Assembly (NCBI GenBank): GCA_024278415.1 | Contig: JAJRTI010000852.1 | Coordinates: 1 to 14,421, forward strand | Length of the DNA stretch: 14,421 nucleotides | Source of the DNA: Planctomycetota bacterium | Lineage (GTDB): Bacteria; Planctomycetota; Brocadiia; JAJRTI01 | Direction: 5' to 3' | In this document: in pieces, positions 1 through 6,294 of the stretch | Layout of the letters: every line of letters starts with the position of its first letter | How positions within the stretch are numbered: position 1 is the first letter of the stretch | Notes under the pieces: generated by a model | Told to the model about the DNA's origin: nothing | The model's database searches: none | Seen by the model: only the letters and a program-made list of their open reading frames with translations | Position numbers and translations under genes: made by a program

Positions 1-102
1 GCACCTGACCGCGCGGCGCGACCACCCGTCATCGCGGCAAGCCGGCGGTGTTTCGGTGGATGATTCCATGGAGCGGCAACGCGTGGACTGGGGAGGCGCG
101 GG

Positions 103-186
103 GCGTGAAGCGTGAAGCGTAAAGGGTAAAGCGTAAAGCGTAAAGCGTAAAGCGTAAAGCGTAAAGCGTAAAGCGTAAAGCGTAAA
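103..186. repeat. Tandem heptamer array GCGTAAA x12
   Basis: Twelve unbroken 7-bp units in one phase. The first two read GCGTGAA, the fourth reads GGGTAAA and the other nine are exact GCGTAAA. An inverted, more degenerate array of TTTACGC units lies at 274-312, so the two can pair into a long stem around the sequence between them. The array lies downstream (3' side) of the minus-strand methyltransferase gene. Confidence 0.95.
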
Positions 187-196
187 GGTGGACGCC

Positions 197-248
197 ACGC
201 AATGCGGAATACGCGACATGTGATGCTACTGCGTATTCCGTATTGCGT
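197..248. repeat. 18-bp inverted repeat inside the heptamer arms
   Basis: The arm ACGCAATGCGGAATACGC (197-214) faces its reverse complement at 231-248 with one mismatch in 18. The loop is 16 nt. It is nested inside the outer inverted heptamer arrays, giving a hairpin within a hairpin. There is no T-tract, so it is not a classical intrinsic terminator. Confidence 0.9.
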
Positions 249-273
249 AAGAATGAACCGCAGCGCAGCTCCG

Positions 274-312
274 CTTACGCTTTACGCTTTACGCTTTACG
301 TCATTACGCTTT
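274..312. repeat. Inverted heptamer array (TTTACGC units)
   Basis: About five to six TTTACGC-like units, three clean at 274-294 and the rest degenerate. They are the reverse complement of the array at 103-186. On the minus strand the TAA stop codon of the methyltransferase gene (313-311) lies in the edge of this array, within a TAAAGCG unit. Confidence 0.85.
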
Positions 313-1084
313 AGCCCGGCTTCCTCGCGACACAATAGACCGACAATCCGAAAGGCAACGGCACGACTCGGCCAAACGCGGCTTCCGCTTTGAGGAAGCC
401 GGCGATAAGGCCGTTGACCCAACCTGGGAACTGTGCGAGGTCGGATTCATAGCCCTTGTTTCGCCGGGGCAGCAGGCCTTCGAGCCGTCGCAAGAGGAAC
501 GCGGCGGGCAGCATGCTCATCTGGTAGTAGCCCGCCTTGACGGGCTCGAAGCCGGCCTCGCACACGCGGCCGAGGAGCGAACGTTTCGTATAGCGCCGTC
601 CGGTGTGCATGTACTCGTCGTGCCGGCTCGAACGCACAAAGTTGAACGCGGGATCGGTCGTGACGAACATGCCGCCGGGCTTGCACACGCGCCACGCCTC
701 GCGCATCGCGGCCAAGTCGTCGGTCACCCCGCGATGGTACAAAACAGCGAGGCACATGACGTGGTCGAACGCTTCGTCGCCGAACGGGAGCGCCATCGCG
801 CTCGCTTGCGCGAGCCTGGCCTGATCTCGGTGCTTGGCGCGGGACACTCCGTCCCAACAGAAATCGAGAGCGAAGACCTTGCCCTTGGGTGTGAGCAGAC
901 GCAGGTTGCCCCCGGTGCCGCAGCCGACCATAAGGATCTTCTGATCCTCGCCGGCGGGAACGTGTTGGTCGATCACCGGCCCAATAGCCGCGCGCCGGCC
1001 CACGAACCACCAATGGCGGTCCTCGAGCCGGAACATCTCTTCGTAGGCTTCAGGCTTCAGTTGAGAACTCCTACTGGCCCTCAT
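311..1084 (-). CDS. Class I SAM-dependent methyltransferase
   Basis: About 257 aa. It has the Rossmann motif I (VGCGTGGN, near residues 53-60), the acidic strand-2 end (VFALDF) and a motif-IV/V region with RVCKPGGMF, all typical of the Methyltransf_11/25 group. These enzymes transfer a methyl group from S-adenosylmethionine to a small molecule, sugar or lipid; the substrate cannot be read from sequence. The N-terminal signature EEMFRLEDRHWWFVGRR is common in methyltransferases of polysaccharide and lipid loci. The ATG at 1084 has no Shine-Dalgarno sequence. An AGGAG at 1072-1068 sits seven bases before a CTG (1060-1058) that begins LKPEAYEEM, so a CTG start is a real alternative. It is last in the minus-strand block, 168 bp after the radical SAM gene, with REP-like hairpins between. 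Its TAA stop falls in the heptamer repeat. Confidence 0.88.
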   Translation of the reverse strand: MRASRSSQLKPEAYEEMFRLEDRHWWFVGRRAAIGPVIDQHVPAGEDQKILMVGCGTGGNLRLLTPKGKVFALDFCWDGVSRAKHRDQARLAQASAMALPFGDEAFDHVMCLAVLYHRGVTDDLAAMREAWRVCKPGGMFVTTDPAFNFVRSSRHDEYMHTGRRYTKRSLLGRVCEAGFEPVKAGYYQMSMLPAAFLLRRLEGLLPRRNKGYESDLAQFPGWVNGLIAGFLKAEAAFGRVVPLPFGLSVYCVARKPG

Positions 1085-1125
1085 ACACAATCGTGGCCGT
1101 TGTCGACTTCACAACCCGGGGGGAG

Positions 1126-1156
1126 CGGTAGCCGCATGCGCCAGCATGCGGGCTCT
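1126..1156 (+). repeat. REP-like stem-loop, plus orientation
   Basis: GTAG is followed by CCGCATGC, loop GCCA, then GCATGCGG and GCTCT. The stem is a perfect 8 bp. Bases 1126-1152 recur exactly (27/27) in inverted orientation at 11902-11928. The flanks GTAG and GCTCT recur around a different stem at 9945-9973. With the copy at 1186-1209 it forms a convergent pair like a BIME. Confidence 0.85.
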
Positions 1157-1185
1157 GTCGAGTTGGATGTCTTTCTGCGTGTGTC

Positions 1186-1209
1186 CCGCAGCCTGGCGGC
1201 TGCGGCTAG
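1186..1209 (-). repeat. REP-like stem-loop, minus orientation
   Basis: Read on the minus strand: TAG, CCGCAGCC, loop GCCA, GGCTGCGG, G. The 8-bp stem is perfect, and the loop is identical to the copy at 1126-1156 while the stem bases differ in a compensated way. The two copies face each other across about 33 bp between the methyltransferase and radical SAM genes. Confidence 0.8.
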
Positions 1210-1252
1210 GATCGGCCGCGGCCTCGGGCCGCAATCAGAACAGAAGCACGAG

Positions 1253-2668
1253 CTAGATGCCCGCGAGCGCCAAGAACCCCCTGAACTGTCCCGCGGCCAT
1301 GTCCCACGTGCGGATCTGAGTGAGCCGGCGCAGCATGTAGCTGGGGCGGAGGTAGAAGCGCCGGAACGCGGTGTCCAGCACCTCTCGGTATCGCTCCGGC
1401 GTGAACGCGGGAGGCACGTACAGCATCGCGGCGTGGTCGAGGATGCTGCACGCTTGATCGAAGTCGAACTCGTATCCTTGGGCGACGAGTTCGTCGTACA
1501 GCTCCGTGCCGGGGAACGGGGTAAACTTGTTGAAGTGCGCGTAGTCCAGCTTCATTTCGAGTGCGAAGCGCACGGTGTTTTCGAACGTCTCTTCGGTCTC
1601 GGTCGGCGTGCCCACGATGAAGTCCCCGCGCACGCCCAGGCCGGCTTCCTGTGCCCAGTGCACGGCCTGGCGGTTTCGCTCGACCGTTGTGCCCTTCTTG
1701 AGCGCCTGGAGGATGGAGTCGTTGCCCGACTCCAAGCCGTAGAGCACCTGCCAGCAGCCGGCCTCGCGCATGGCGGAGAGCAGCTCCGGGTTCACGGAGG
1801 TGACGCGCGTCAAGCACGTCCACGGCACGCGCTTGGGCAAGGCCGCCATGCGCTCGCAGATCTCGAACGCGCGCTTGCGCTGGAGCGTGAAGGTGTCGTC
1901 GAAGAAACGAATCTCGCGGGCGCCGTGTTTCTCGATCAGCTCCTGCACCTCGCCCATGACGTTGTCTACGCTGTGTGCGCGGAAGGAGCAGCCGAAGATC
2001 GCACGGTCGCAGAACGTGCACCGCGCGGGGCAGCCGCGGCTGGTCATGAGCACGCCGAGCGGCAGGCGTTGATACGACGCGGGCGTGGGGTGGTAGTCGC
2101 TCAACGCCGGCAGCAGGTCGCGCGCGGGGTAAGGGAGAGAATCCAAGTCCTCGATCATCTCCCGCGGCGGCGTGAGAAACGGCTCGCCGTCGCCGAGCAG
2201 GGCCAATCCGGCGATGCCGCTCAAGTCCGCGTTCGGATCGCTGTTCCACGCCGCGAGCAACTCGATGAACGTGGCTTCGCCTTCACCGATGACGCCCGCG
2301 TCGAACGCGGCGTGCGACAGGGTCTCCTTGGGCGCCGCGGTCACGTGCGCTCCGCCGATCACGAACTTGGCGTTGGGCGCGGCCTCGCGCAGCGCTTTGG
2401 CCGCGTCCCGCGCGGCGAGCCATGAGGGCGTGGTGTACGTGAGGCCGATCACTTGTGGCCCGAACTCCGCGGCCCGTGAGCAAAGCTCGGCAAGCGTGAT
2501 GCCGAGCGAGCAATCTACCAGGTCCACCTCGTGGCCTTCGTCCCGCGCAACCGCGGCCAGATACGCAAGCCCAAGCGGAGCGATGGTGTTGAGCACATAC
2601 TTCATGCTCTTGGTGCCGCCCACGGCCAGGGCCTCGTCGAACGGCGGGTTGATGAGCATTACCTTCAC
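1253..2668 (-). CDS. B12-binding domain radical SAM enzyme
   Basis: 471 aa. Residues 1 to about 150 form a cobalamin-binding-type Rossmann domain (MLINPPF at the start, then VIGLTYTT, VIGGAHVT and VIGEGEATF). The radical SAM core follows with the 4Fe-4S motif CPARCTFC (Cys213, Cys217, Cys220) and a late FIVGTPTETEE strand. The enzyme should cleave SAM reductively and act in the cytoplasm on a lipid, sugar or related metabolite, possibly as a methylase; the substrate is unknown. The start is a GTG whose TGA-overlapping GTGA couples it to the upstream aminotransferase, with AGAGGTG placed as ribosome binding site. The next ATG (2659) is a less likely start. It is the third gene of the promoter-driven glycosyltransferase/aminotransferase operon. 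The architecture resembles hopanoid-type (HpnP/HpnJ) and BchE-like enzymes, but I cannot assign it to one of them. Confidence 0.9.
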   Translation of the reverse strand: MKVMLINPPFDEALAVGGTKSMKYVLNTIAPLGLAYLAAVARDEGHEVDLVDCSLGITLAELCSRAAEFGPQVIGLTYTTPSWLAARDAAKALREAAPNAKFVIGGAHVTAAPKETLSHAAFDAGVIGEGEATFIELLAAWNSDPNADLSGIAGLALLGDGEPFLTPPREMIEDLDSLPYPARDLLPALSDYHPTPASYQRLPLGVLMTSRGCPARCTFCDRAIFGCSFRAHSVDNVMGEVQELIEKHGAREIRFFDDTFTLQRKRAFEICERMAALPKRVPWTCLTRVTSVNPELLSAMREAGCWQVLYGLESGNDSILQALKKGTTVERNRQAVHWAQEAGLGVRGDFIVGTPTETEETFENTVRFALEMKLDYAHFNKFTPFPGTELYDELVAQGYEFDFDQACSILDHAAMLYVPPAFTPERYREVLDTAFRRFYLRPSYMLRRLTQIRTWDMAAGQFRGFLALAGI

Positions 2669-3843
2669 GGCCGCACCTCTTTGATCTGCGCCGCGACGTA
2701 CTCGATCTCTTGCTCGGTGAGTTTCGACGACGACGGCAAATACAGCCCGCGGCGGCACAAGTCTTCCGCCACCGGGTAGCGCTGTGCCTCATACTGGCGG
2801 AAATAGATCGGCTGGCAGTGGATCGGCACGAAGAACGTGCGCGTCTCCACGCCCCGCGCCGCGAGCGCGTTGCGCAACTCGTCGCGCGTCATGCCGAAAT
2901 CGTCCTCCACCACGAGGCCGTACATCCAATACACGTTCTTGAGCCCCGGAGGGCTTGGCGGCAGGCGCAAGCCCGCCACGTCGCCGAGCCGCGCGTTGTA
3001 CTGTTGCGCGTGTCGGATGCGCGCGTCCACCAACTCGTCGAAGATCTCGACCTGCGCGAGGCCGATCGCGGCCTGCACGTTGGTCATGCGGTAGTTGAAC
3101 CCGACGTACTGGTGCCAGAAGTGGCGCACCTCGCTGAACGCGTGGTCCCGCATGTTCCGAGCGATCAGGGCGATCTCTTCGTTGTCGGTCACCACCATGC
3201 CGCCCTCGCCGGTGGAGATGATCTTGTTGCCGTAGAAGCTGAACGTCGCGCAGTCGCTGAGCCCGCCCGTGCGCCGGCCATGGTACTCGGCTCCGTGCGA
3301 CTCGGCCGCGTCCTCGACGACGTAGAGCCCATGCTCCTTGGCAATCGCTTGGATGGGGTCCATGTCGCACGGCAGGCCGTACGTGTGCATGACCACAATG
3401 GCCTTGGTGCGTGGGGTGATTTTCGCCGCGACTTGCGCGGGGGCCATGTTCCACGTGTCGGCCAGGGAGTCCACCAACACGGGGGTGGCGCCGCAGTAGG
3501 TGACCGCATTGGCGGTGGCGATCATGGTGAACGTGGGGACGATCACTTCGTCTCCGGGGCCGATGCCCAGCGTGGCGAGCGCGAGGTGCAGTGCGGTCGT
3601 GCCGTTGCTCGTGGCCACGCCGTACTGCACGCCGCACTTGGCCGCGAACGCGGCCTCGAACTGGGTGACGTAGGAGCCGATGGAGGAAATCCAGTTCGTG
3701 TCGATGCAGTGGTTGACGTATTGCTTGGTGTTCGGGCCCAGGGTCGGCTCGGACACCGGGATCGCACGATCGAGGCCGGACTCCGCCGGCGGATCTGCGA
3801 GCGCCGGCTCCGGGCCTGGGATGATCGCCGCCAGGTCGCCCAT
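2665..3843 (-). CDS. DegT/DnrJ/EryC1/StrS PLP aminotransferase (perosamine-synthetase-like)
   Basis: 392 aa from the ATG at 3843. The fold-type I sugar aminotransferase pattern is complete: IPVSEPTLGPNTKQYVN and DTNWISSIG near the N-terminus, SNGTTALHLAL for PLP phosphate, VVEDAAESHG, and the catalytic lysine in FYGNKIISTGEGG (Lys207 from this start). Such enzymes move an amino group from glutamate to a nucleotide-linked keto-sugar, for example GDP-4-keto-6-deoxymannose to GDP-perosamine, for O-antigen or other glycans. The start is uncertain: a TTG at 3888 would add 15 residues, no candidate has a good Shine-Dalgarno sequence, and the 27 residues before the conserved IPVSEP block are unusual for the family. 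Its TGA overlaps the GTG of the radical SAM gene by four bases. Upstream lies the 9-bp repeat and the glycosyltransferase gene. Confidence 0.92.
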   Translation of the reverse strand: MGDLAAIIPGPEPALADPPAESGLDRAIPVSEPTLGPNTKQYVNHCIDTNWISSIGSYVTQFEAAFAAKCGVQYGVATSNGTTALHLALATLGIGPGDEVIVPTFTMIATANAVTYCGATPVLVDSLADTWNMAPAQVAAKITPRTKAIVVMHTYGLPCDMDPIQAIAKEHGLYVVEDAAESHGAEYHGRRTGGLSDCATFSFYGNKIISTGEGGMVVTDNEEIALIARNMRDHAFSEVRHFWHQYVGFNYRMTNVQAAIGLAQVEIFDELVDARIRHAQQYNARLGDVAGLRLPPSPPGLKNVYWMYGLVVEDDFGMTRDELRNALAARGVETRTFFVPIHCQPIYFRQYEAQRYPVAEDLCRRGLYLPSSSKLTEQEIEYVAAQIKEVRP

Positions 3844-3912
3844 GTCGGCCAGGTCGAGTTGGGCTTTTTGGATCACAGGAGGGCTCAAGAGGGTAGGGGG
3901 GGGATCCGCACC

Positions 3913-3966
3913 GATCGGTCTGATCAGACTGATCAGACCGATCAGACCGATCAGACTGATCGGTTA
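3913..3966. repeat. Tandem 9-bp repeat (GATCAGACY x6) with hairpins
   Basis: Six 9-bp units in strict phase: GATCGGTCT, GATCAGACT, GATCAGACC twice, GATCAGACT, GATCGGTTA. Arm GATCGGTCTGATCA (3913-3926) pairs perfectly over 14 bp with 3930-3943 across a 3-nt loop. A second stem (CCGATCAG with CTGATCGG) spans 3947-3963. The last unit contains the TAA stop of the glycosyltransferase gene on the minus strand. It sits between two genes of one apparent operon, so it would be transcribed. Confidence 0.93.
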
Positions 3967-4665
3967 GTGCAGCAGCGCCAGCCTCGCGATGGTCGCCAAG
4001 TATCGCCAGCCGCGGCGCACGAAGCCCGCGAGGCTCGTGGCGGTCTTGGACTCGCCTTCGGTGCGCGACACGAACACGTAGGGCAACTCGGCAATGCGAA
4101 AGCCCGCCCGCCGCGCGCGGTGGAGCAGGTCGATGCAATACTCGCCGTAGTCGCCGCGCAAATCAATCTTGTCCAGCACCTCGCGGCGGCAGCACACGTA
4201 GCCGGTCGTGTAGTCGGTCACTTGGTTGCCGAGGCAGGTGCGTGCGAGGCGGTTGATAACGTTGCTCATGCCGACCGCAAGGCGTTCGCGCCGCGCGTCG
4301 CGGCCGCCGGGCACGTAGCGCGACGCGGCGCCAATGCCGCGTTGGGCCGCGTCCATGAGCGCTGGGAGCAGCGCCGGCGGCTGGGACATGTCGCTGTCCA
4401 TCCACGCGACGAACCGGCCGCGGCTTGCCGCTATGCCGTCGCGGAACGCGCTCGTGAGACCGCGTTGGCCCATGCGCCGGATCAGCCGCACGCGTGAATC
4501 CAGGGCCGCCTTCTCGGCCACCACCTCCCACGTGCGATCCGGGGAGTCGTCGTCCACCACGATCACTTCCGTCGGCACGTGCGACGCGGCCAGCACCGCG
4601 TCGATCAGCGGGCCGATGTTGTCACGTTCGTTGAAGGTGGGCAGAATGACCGAGAGAGAGCACAT
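3964..4665 (-). CDS. GT2 glycosyltransferase, polyprenol-phosphate mannose synthase-like
   Basis: 233 aa, the usual length of single-domain DPM1-type enzymes. SVILPTFNERDNI opens the GT-A fold, VVDDDSPD (about residues 37-43) binds the nucleotide, and DSD at 90-92 is the metal-binding DXD motif. DYTTGYVCCRREVL and YVFVSRTEGESK match the C-terminal half of dolichol/polyprenol-phosphate mannosyltransferases. It should transfer a sugar from a GDP- or UDP-sugar to a polyprenyl phosphate at the cytoplasmic membrane face. No C-terminal membrane (GtrA) domain is present. I chose the ATG at 4665; a TTG at 4680 adds MPLQP, and neither has a clear Shine-Dalgarno sequence. It is the first gene after the promoter at 4758-4787. 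The TAA stop lies inside the 9-bp tandem repeat. Confidence 0.92.
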   Translation of the reverse strand: MCSLSVILPTFNERDNIGPLIDAVLAASHVPTEVIVVDDDSPDRTWEVVAEKAALDSRVRLIRRMGQRGLTSAFRDGIAASRGRFVAWMDSDMSQPPALLPALMDAAQRGIGAASRYVPGGRDARRERLAVGMSNVINRLARTCLGNQVTDYTTGYVCCRREVLDKIDLRGDYGEYCIDLLHRARRAGFRIAELPYVFVSRTEGESKTATSLAGFVRRGWRYLATIARLALLH

Positions 4666-4698
4666 AGGCTGGAGAGGCAAGAGGGGCCCGGAGGATCA

Positions 4699-4712
4699 AT
4701 GCGCCGGCGCAT
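4699..4712. repeat. Perfect 14-bp palindrome in the leader
   Basis: ATGCGCCGGCGCAT is a perfect palindrome in the predicted 5' leader of the glycosyltransferase operon, between the promoter and the start codon. It could be an operator-type site or an RNA hairpin. Nothing else supports a role. Confidence 0.5.
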
Positions 4713-4757
4713 GACAGGCAAGTCCCCACGAGGTCCCCCAAAGCAGTCGGACGACAG

Positions 4758-4787
4758 ATTATAGCCACGCGAACAGGGGCGAGTCAA
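4758..4787 (-). promoter_or_regulatory. Sigma70-type promoter for the GT2/aminotransferase/radical SAM operon
   Basis: On the minus strand, TTGACT (4787-4782) is followed after 18 bp by a perfect TATAAT (4763-4758). Transcription would begin near 4751, leaving a leader of about 85 nt before the ATG at 4665. In such GC-rich DNA a near-perfect -35/-10 pair directly upstream of a gene is strong evidence. Confidence 0.75.
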
Positions 4788-4811
4788 TTCCGGGTCCGGG
4801 GGCACGAAGTC

Positions 4812-4826
4812 GGACGCTTCGCGTCC
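4812..4826. repeat. Short hairpin downstream of the URO-D gene
   Basis: GGACGC, loop TTC, GCGTCC: a 6-bp GC-rich stem starting about 18 bp beyond the TGA stop of the URO-D-like gene on the minus strand. There is no T-run after it, so it is at best a weak terminator or mRNA-end stabiliser. Confidence 0.4.
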
Positions 4827-4843
4827 TTGGTTCATGTCCCCGC

Positions 4844-5734
4844 TCACCCCGCCCATCGCCGGCCCTCGTCGAGCATGATGAGGTAGTTCTCGACCGGCAC
4901 GTAGTTGGCCACGCTGTTGCCGCTGCCCAGGCAGTACCCGCCGCCGGGGATGCACACGTCGAGCGTCTCGCGCACGCGTTGCCGAATCTGCTCCTCGCTC
5001 GCGCGGCACAGGAAGTCCACGTCGATGCCGCCGAGCAGCGCGATGCGCTGGCCGATCGTGGGCTTGAGTTCGCGCACGTCCTCGATCGTGTCCTCGAACG
5101 AGTGCTTCGCGTCGATGCCCACGTCGTCGATGAGGTCGTCCATGACCTCGGCCAGATTGCCGCACGAGTGCAAGAGGTACGGCCGGCCGCTGTCGTGCGC
5201 GATCTGCGCCATGAGCTTGTGGCCGGGGAACACGAACTCGCGCAAGTCGTCGGGGCCGATGAGCGGCCCGGTCTTGAAGCCCATGTCGTCGCTGCCCCAG
5301 ATGATCTTCACGCGGTCGAACTCGACCAGGCGCCTGACCACGGCTTCGTAGATGCTCACGAGCCGGTCCGCGATGGCCTGGACCAAGTCGCGTTGGTCGT
5401 AGAGCGCGTAGCAGAGCGTCTCGTAGCCCATGAGCCAGTTGAGGTACTCGGCGAAGTGGGCGAAGCCGCCGCTGCCGATAATGCACATGTCGTCGGGCAG
5501 GTTCTTCTCGAACCATTCGAGCGACTGGGTCGTGGCTTGCGCGGGGTCCGGCCACGGGTACGCCTCGAACTCGTCCCAGTTGGTGATGGGGCCCGTGTGC
5601 TCGTCGATGTAGGCACGGCCGGCCTCGCGCTTGAGGCCCGCCGTGTCCTCGGCCAGCATGCGCTTCACGGGCCACACCAAACCCTCGACGCCGAAGCGTA
5701 TGAAGTCATACCCCAAGAAGCGCTGGAGCCGCAC
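4844..5734 (-). CDS. URO-D/MtaA-family methyltransferase, C-terminal part
   Basis: 296 codons from a GTG at 5734 directly after an in-frame TAA. The sequence matches the uroporphyrinogen decarboxylase/cobamide methyltransferase superfamily: RFLGYDFIRFG, WGSDDMGFK, then LLHSCGN with a His-X-Cys pair (His189, Cys191) and a later Cys268 in GGGYCLGSGN. That H-X-C...C set is the zinc site of MtaA/MtbA-like methyltransferases rather than HemE, so transfer of a methyl group between a corrinoid and a thiol or similar acceptor is likely. The N-terminal 65 residues are encoded just upstream in the same frame (5735-5932). Joined, they would give about 362 aa, a normal family length. Translation could restart at the GTG, but no Shine-Dalgarno site precedes it, and a barrel lacking its first strands would probably not fold. 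No other gene clearly belongs to its transcript. Confidence 0.8.
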   Translation of the reverse strand: MRLQRFLGYDFIRFGVEGLVWPVKRMLAEDTAGLKREAGRAYIDEHTGPITNWDEFEAYPWPDPAQATTQSLEWFEKNLPDDMCIIGSGGFAHFAEYLNWLMGYETLCYALYDQRDLVQAIADRLVSIYEAVVRRLVEFDRVKIIWGSDDMGFKTGPLIGPDDLREFVFPGHKLMAQIAHDSGRPYLLHSCGNLAEVMDDLIDDVGIDAKHSFEDTIEDVRELKPTIGQRIALLGGIDVDFLCRASEEQIRQRVRETLDVCIPGGGYCLGSGNSVANYVPVENYLIMLDEGRRWAG

Positions 5735-5932
5735 TTACCGCTTCAGATCGAACGCGGGATCGTCCGCGTCCAGCCCGTCGAGCAGGCGGAAGCGCTCCGC
5801 AATCGCGTCTTGGATCTCGCGGTCGAGGAACAGTTCGATGAAGTAGACGCGGTTGGGCGTGCCCTCGCGCATGATGCACTTCATGAAGCCCTCCCAGTCG
5901 GGAGTCACGGGCGTAGAGAGGAGGTCGGCCAT
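5735..5932 (-). pseudogene. N-terminal fragment of the URO-D/MtaA-like gene, ended by in-frame TAA
   Basis: 65 residues from the ATG at 5932 to TAA at 5737-5735. TPDWEGFMKCIMREGTPNRV and FIELFLDREI are the usual N-terminus of this methyltransferase family, and the following codons in the same frame continue with LQRFLGYDF. The break is therefore one nonsense codon, not a frameshift. The cause may be a real mutation (for example GAA or CAA to TAA), a sequencing or assembly error, or recoding. AGGA about ten bases before the ATG is a weak ribosome binding site. Calling it a pseudogene is inference from this one codon. Confidence 0.75.
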
Positions 5933-6030
5933 GGTGTGTCTGTCCTGAAGCAGGGCGGTGGGGCTGTCACGGCTGGCTTGTTGGCGATATGCTACCACAT
6001 GGCCGAGCTTTGGCGATAGCCATCCGTCAT

Positions 6031-6056
6031 GGAGTGCGCCGGCTTGACGGCGCTTT
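6031..6056 (-). repeat. Inverted solitary copy of the 35-bp repeat core
   Basis: These 26 bases are the exact reverse complement of the conserved core of the tandem array at 6295-6390. The core contains GCGCCG and CGGCGC, which can form a 6-bp stem with a 6-nt loop (TCAAGC in array orientation). It lies about 100 bp upstream of the URO-D-like start codon, roughly 240 bp from the array. Confidence 0.9.
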
Positions 6057-6089
6057 TGCCTGGAGGCGCGTCGGGCGCATGGACATGCA

Positions 6090-6127
6090 ATTCGTTGCCC
6101 TCCCAGGCAGAGCGAGTGGCAACGAAT
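6090..6127. repeat. 10-bp perfect inverted repeat, 18-nt loop
   Basis: ATTCGTTGCC (6090-6099) and GGCAACGAAT (6118-6127) are exact reverse complements. The spacing suits either a hairpin or a two-half-site operator for a dimeric regulator. There is no T-tract after it. No function can be assigned. Confidence 0.7.
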
Positions 6128-6294
6128 CTGTAGAACGCGACGAATCCCGCGCCCGGCCAAGCCTGCCCTCCGCATCCGTGGGGCCGCCCTGCCATCCGTG
6201 GGACGCATTCCGAACGGGTCGCTTCGGATGCGTGAACGATGGCGCAAAGAACGGCAGGTCCGGGTTGTCTTCTTGTCACACCTGCTTGCGATCG

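Larger units (their letters stand above)
1..310. other. Left-end non-coding stretch with repeats
   Basis: No gene could be supported here. Bases 1-102 are open in one plus frame (to a TGA formed inside the heptamer array) and in one minus frame from an ATG at 69 to the window edge. Neither has a recognisable product or ribosome binding site. Bases 103-310 are dominated by heptamer arrays and a nested inverted repeat, listed separately. Confidence 0.6.

Noticed and set aside
1..114. Partial genes entering from the left edge (plus frame ending in the heptamer array, or minus frame from an ATG at 69)
   Set aside because: Each is under 40 codons, has no recognisable motif or ribosome binding site, and cannot be distinguished from chance.
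605..2425. Long plus-strand open frame over the methyltransferase and radical SAM genes
   Set aside because: It is antisense to two genes with clear domains, its product is Arg/His/Val-rich with no recognisable motif, and long mirror frames are expected in GC-rich coding DNA.
2710..4497. Long plus-strand open frame over the aminotransferase and glycosyltransferase genes
   Set aside because: It runs through the 9-bp repeat (giving a DQT repeat in translation), has no domain, and is antisense to two well-supported genes.
4844..5932. Assignment as hemE (uroporphyrinogen decarboxylase)
   Set aside because: The H-X-C...C zinc-type residues fit the MtaA/MtbA-like methyltransferase branch, and there are no haem genes around it.
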